7,418 bases of DNA from Sporomusaceae bacterium (GTDB lineage: Bacteria; Bacillota_C; Negativicutes; Sporomusales_B; UBA7701), in the NCBI GenBank assembly GCA_022839045.1, contig JALHDI010000155.1, positions 1-7,418 on the forward strand, in the 5' to 3' direction. Shown in pieces: positions 6,667 to 7,418 of this stretch (positions are counted from its first letter, which is position 1; the number at the start of each line of letters is the position of its first letter). The notes below the pieces were generated by a model. That model searched no databases and had not been told where the DNA came from. It worked only from the letters and a program-made list of their open reading frames with translations. Both the position numbers and the translations under genes were made by a program.

Positions 6667-7374
6667 CTATATATAGTAGACCCGCGGGTCGGTGCCCGCT
6701 TCTTCTTTGAGGCGGTAAACCTTGCCGGTGCCCATGACCTTCTTGATGAGCGACTGCTCGTCGGTGAGGTCGCCGAAGAAGGTAGCCCGGCCGATGCAGG
6801 TGGTCACGCAGATCGGCAGCAGGCCCTTTTGCAGGCGGCTCGTGCAGAAATGGCACTTGCGGGCGCTGCCCACGACGCTGGCGTGTTTGCCGTCCCGGCG
6901 CCACTGCTTGCCGTACTCGAAGAAACCGGCCTTCTCGTACTCCTGCAGGGCGGGCAGATTCTCGGTGTAATAGTCGCCGGCGTCGAAAGTCCGGGCGCCG
7001 TATGGGCAGTTGGCGATGCACGAGCGGCAGCCGATGCACTTCTCGTAATCGATGGAAACGATGCCGTCCGCCTCTTTCTTGGTCGCGCCCACCGGGCAGA
7101 CCGGCACACAGGAGGGGTTTTCGCACTGATAGCAGGGACGGGGCAGGAACTGGCGCTTGACGTCGGGGAACTTGCCGCTCACCTTGTCGATGACGGGCCG
7201 GTAAACCACCCCCGGGGGCAGCTTGTACTCGGCTACGCAGCCGATGGTGCAGGCGTGGCAGCCCACGCATTTGCGGGTGTCGATGAGCATTCCCCAGCGG
7301 CGTTTCTCGGGCGGTTTCCGCATAGCCTTGGCCAGATCCCGCTGCATGGTGAGCAAGATGTCTTCTCTCTCCAC
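6667..7374 (-). CDS. Four-[4Fe-4S] ferredoxin-type electron-transfer subunit (NrfC/PsrB/TtrB-like)
   Basis: A 235-residue iron-sulfur protein expected to wire the membrane subunit to the molybdenum subunit. It has sixteen cysteines in four groups: CVGCHACTIGC (36-46), CYQCENPSCVPVC (81-93), CIGCRSCIANC (113-123), and C174/C177 with C189/C193. This is the standard arrangement for B subunits of this superfamily. I see no Tat or Sec signal, so it would be exported by hitchhiking on the Tat-signal catalytic subunit, as is common for such partners. The start is GTG at 7374, chosen because AAAGGAGG lies six bases upstream. It is first of the three genes, giving the order B-C-A, which I also recall for the selenate reductase genes srdBCA; gene order alone does not fix the substrate. 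Confidence 0.94.
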   Translation of the reverse strand: MEREDILLTMQRDLAKAMRKPPEKRRWGMLIDTRKCVGCHACTIGCVAEYKLPPGVVYRPVIDKVSGKFPDVKRQFLPRPCYQCENPSCVPVCPVGATKKEADGIVSIDYEKCIGCRSCIANCPYGARTFDAGDYYTENLPALQEYEKAGFFEYGKQWRRDGKHASVVGSARKCHFCTSRLQKGLLPICVTTCIGRATFFGDLTDEQSLIKKVMGTGKVYRLKEEAGTDPRVYYI

Positions 7375-7388
7375 AACGCTCCTCCTTT
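7372..7388 (-). promoter_or_regulatory. Ribosome binding site setting a GTG start for the Fe-S subunit
   Basis: AAAGGAGG at 7388-7381, six bases before GTG 7374-7372. The ATG at 7394 is in another frame, and the next in-frame ATG (codon 10) lacks such a site. Confidence 0.8.
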
Positions 7389-7390
7389 GC

Positions 7391-7418
7391 TCATTTCTCC
7401 TTCGCCAAATACGGGCAG
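7391..7418 (-). CDS. Possible 3' end of an upstream gene
   Basis: Entering from the right edge on the minus strand, one frame reads C-P-Y-L-A-K-E-K and stops at TGA (7393-7391), 16 bp before the Fe-S subunit start. The short charged tail and the operon-like gap fit the end of a preceding co-transcribed gene, but eight codons are too few to identify it. If it is a gene, the operon promoter lies outside the window; I see no promoter in the 44 bases before the Fe-S gene. Confidence 0.35.

Noticed and set aside
7392..7394. ATG as an alternative start of the Fe-S subunit
   Set aside because: It is in a different frame from the four-cluster ferredoxin sequence. The in-frame GTG at 7374 has an excellent ribosome binding site.

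Overview
The window holds one strand-biased locus. Every supported gene is on the minus strand, so transcription runs from the right end (about 7400) to the left end (1). Base composition is GC-rich throughout (roughly 60% by eye) and nearly every start has a strong AGGAGG-type Shine-Dalgarno sequence. The content points to an anaerobically respiring bacterium. I lean towards an anaerobic Firmicute, possibly of the Sporomusa type, because the oxidoreductase resembles proteins I recall from such organisms, but this is inference and could be wrong.

Right half (7374 to 2459): a three-gene respiratory operon in the order B-C-A. It encodes a 16-cysteine, four-[4Fe-4S] ferredoxin-type subunit, an NrfD/PsrC-type quinol-interacting membrane subunit, and a large Tat-signal molybdopterin oxidoreductase of the tetrathionate/polysulfide/selenate/arsenate reductase superfamily. 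Gaps between the genes are 13 and 18 bp. The expected electron path is menaquinol to membrane subunit to Fe-S subunit to molybdenum site, outside the cytoplasmic membrane. The substrate cannot be read from the sequence. In the sequence given, the catalytic gene is broken at codon 84. The reading frame shifts inside the N-terminal [4Fe-4S] cluster motif, and the spacing between the third and fourth cluster cysteines is about 11 residues too short, so a small deletion (or a sequence or assembly error) is more likely than a single extra base. A good intrinsic terminator (2426-2451) closes this operon.

Left half (2397 to 1): a regulatory operon with its own likely sigma-70 promoter. It encodes a PhnD-like solute-binding lipoprotein, then a two-transmembrane NarX/NarL-type sensor histidine kinase coupled by an ATGA overlap, then the first six codons of a third gene, most likely the response regulator. 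This looks like a split version of TtrS/ThsS-type sensors, in which a PhnD-like domain is fused to the kinase. The simplest model is that the lipoprotein binds an oxyanion outside the membrane and signals through the kinase to switch on the reductase operon.

The most striking structure is a perfect 59-bp inverted repeat inside the kinase gene (593-651 and 959-1017, 307 bp apart). One arm encodes the conserved H-box with the phosphorylated histidine. The other arm is the same DNA in antisense orientation, read in frame as the segment just before the second membrane helix. It could come from a replication template switch, form an invertible on/off switch, or be a sequencing or assembly chimera. 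I see no tRNA, rRNA, CRISPR array, insertion sequence or prophage gene in the window.
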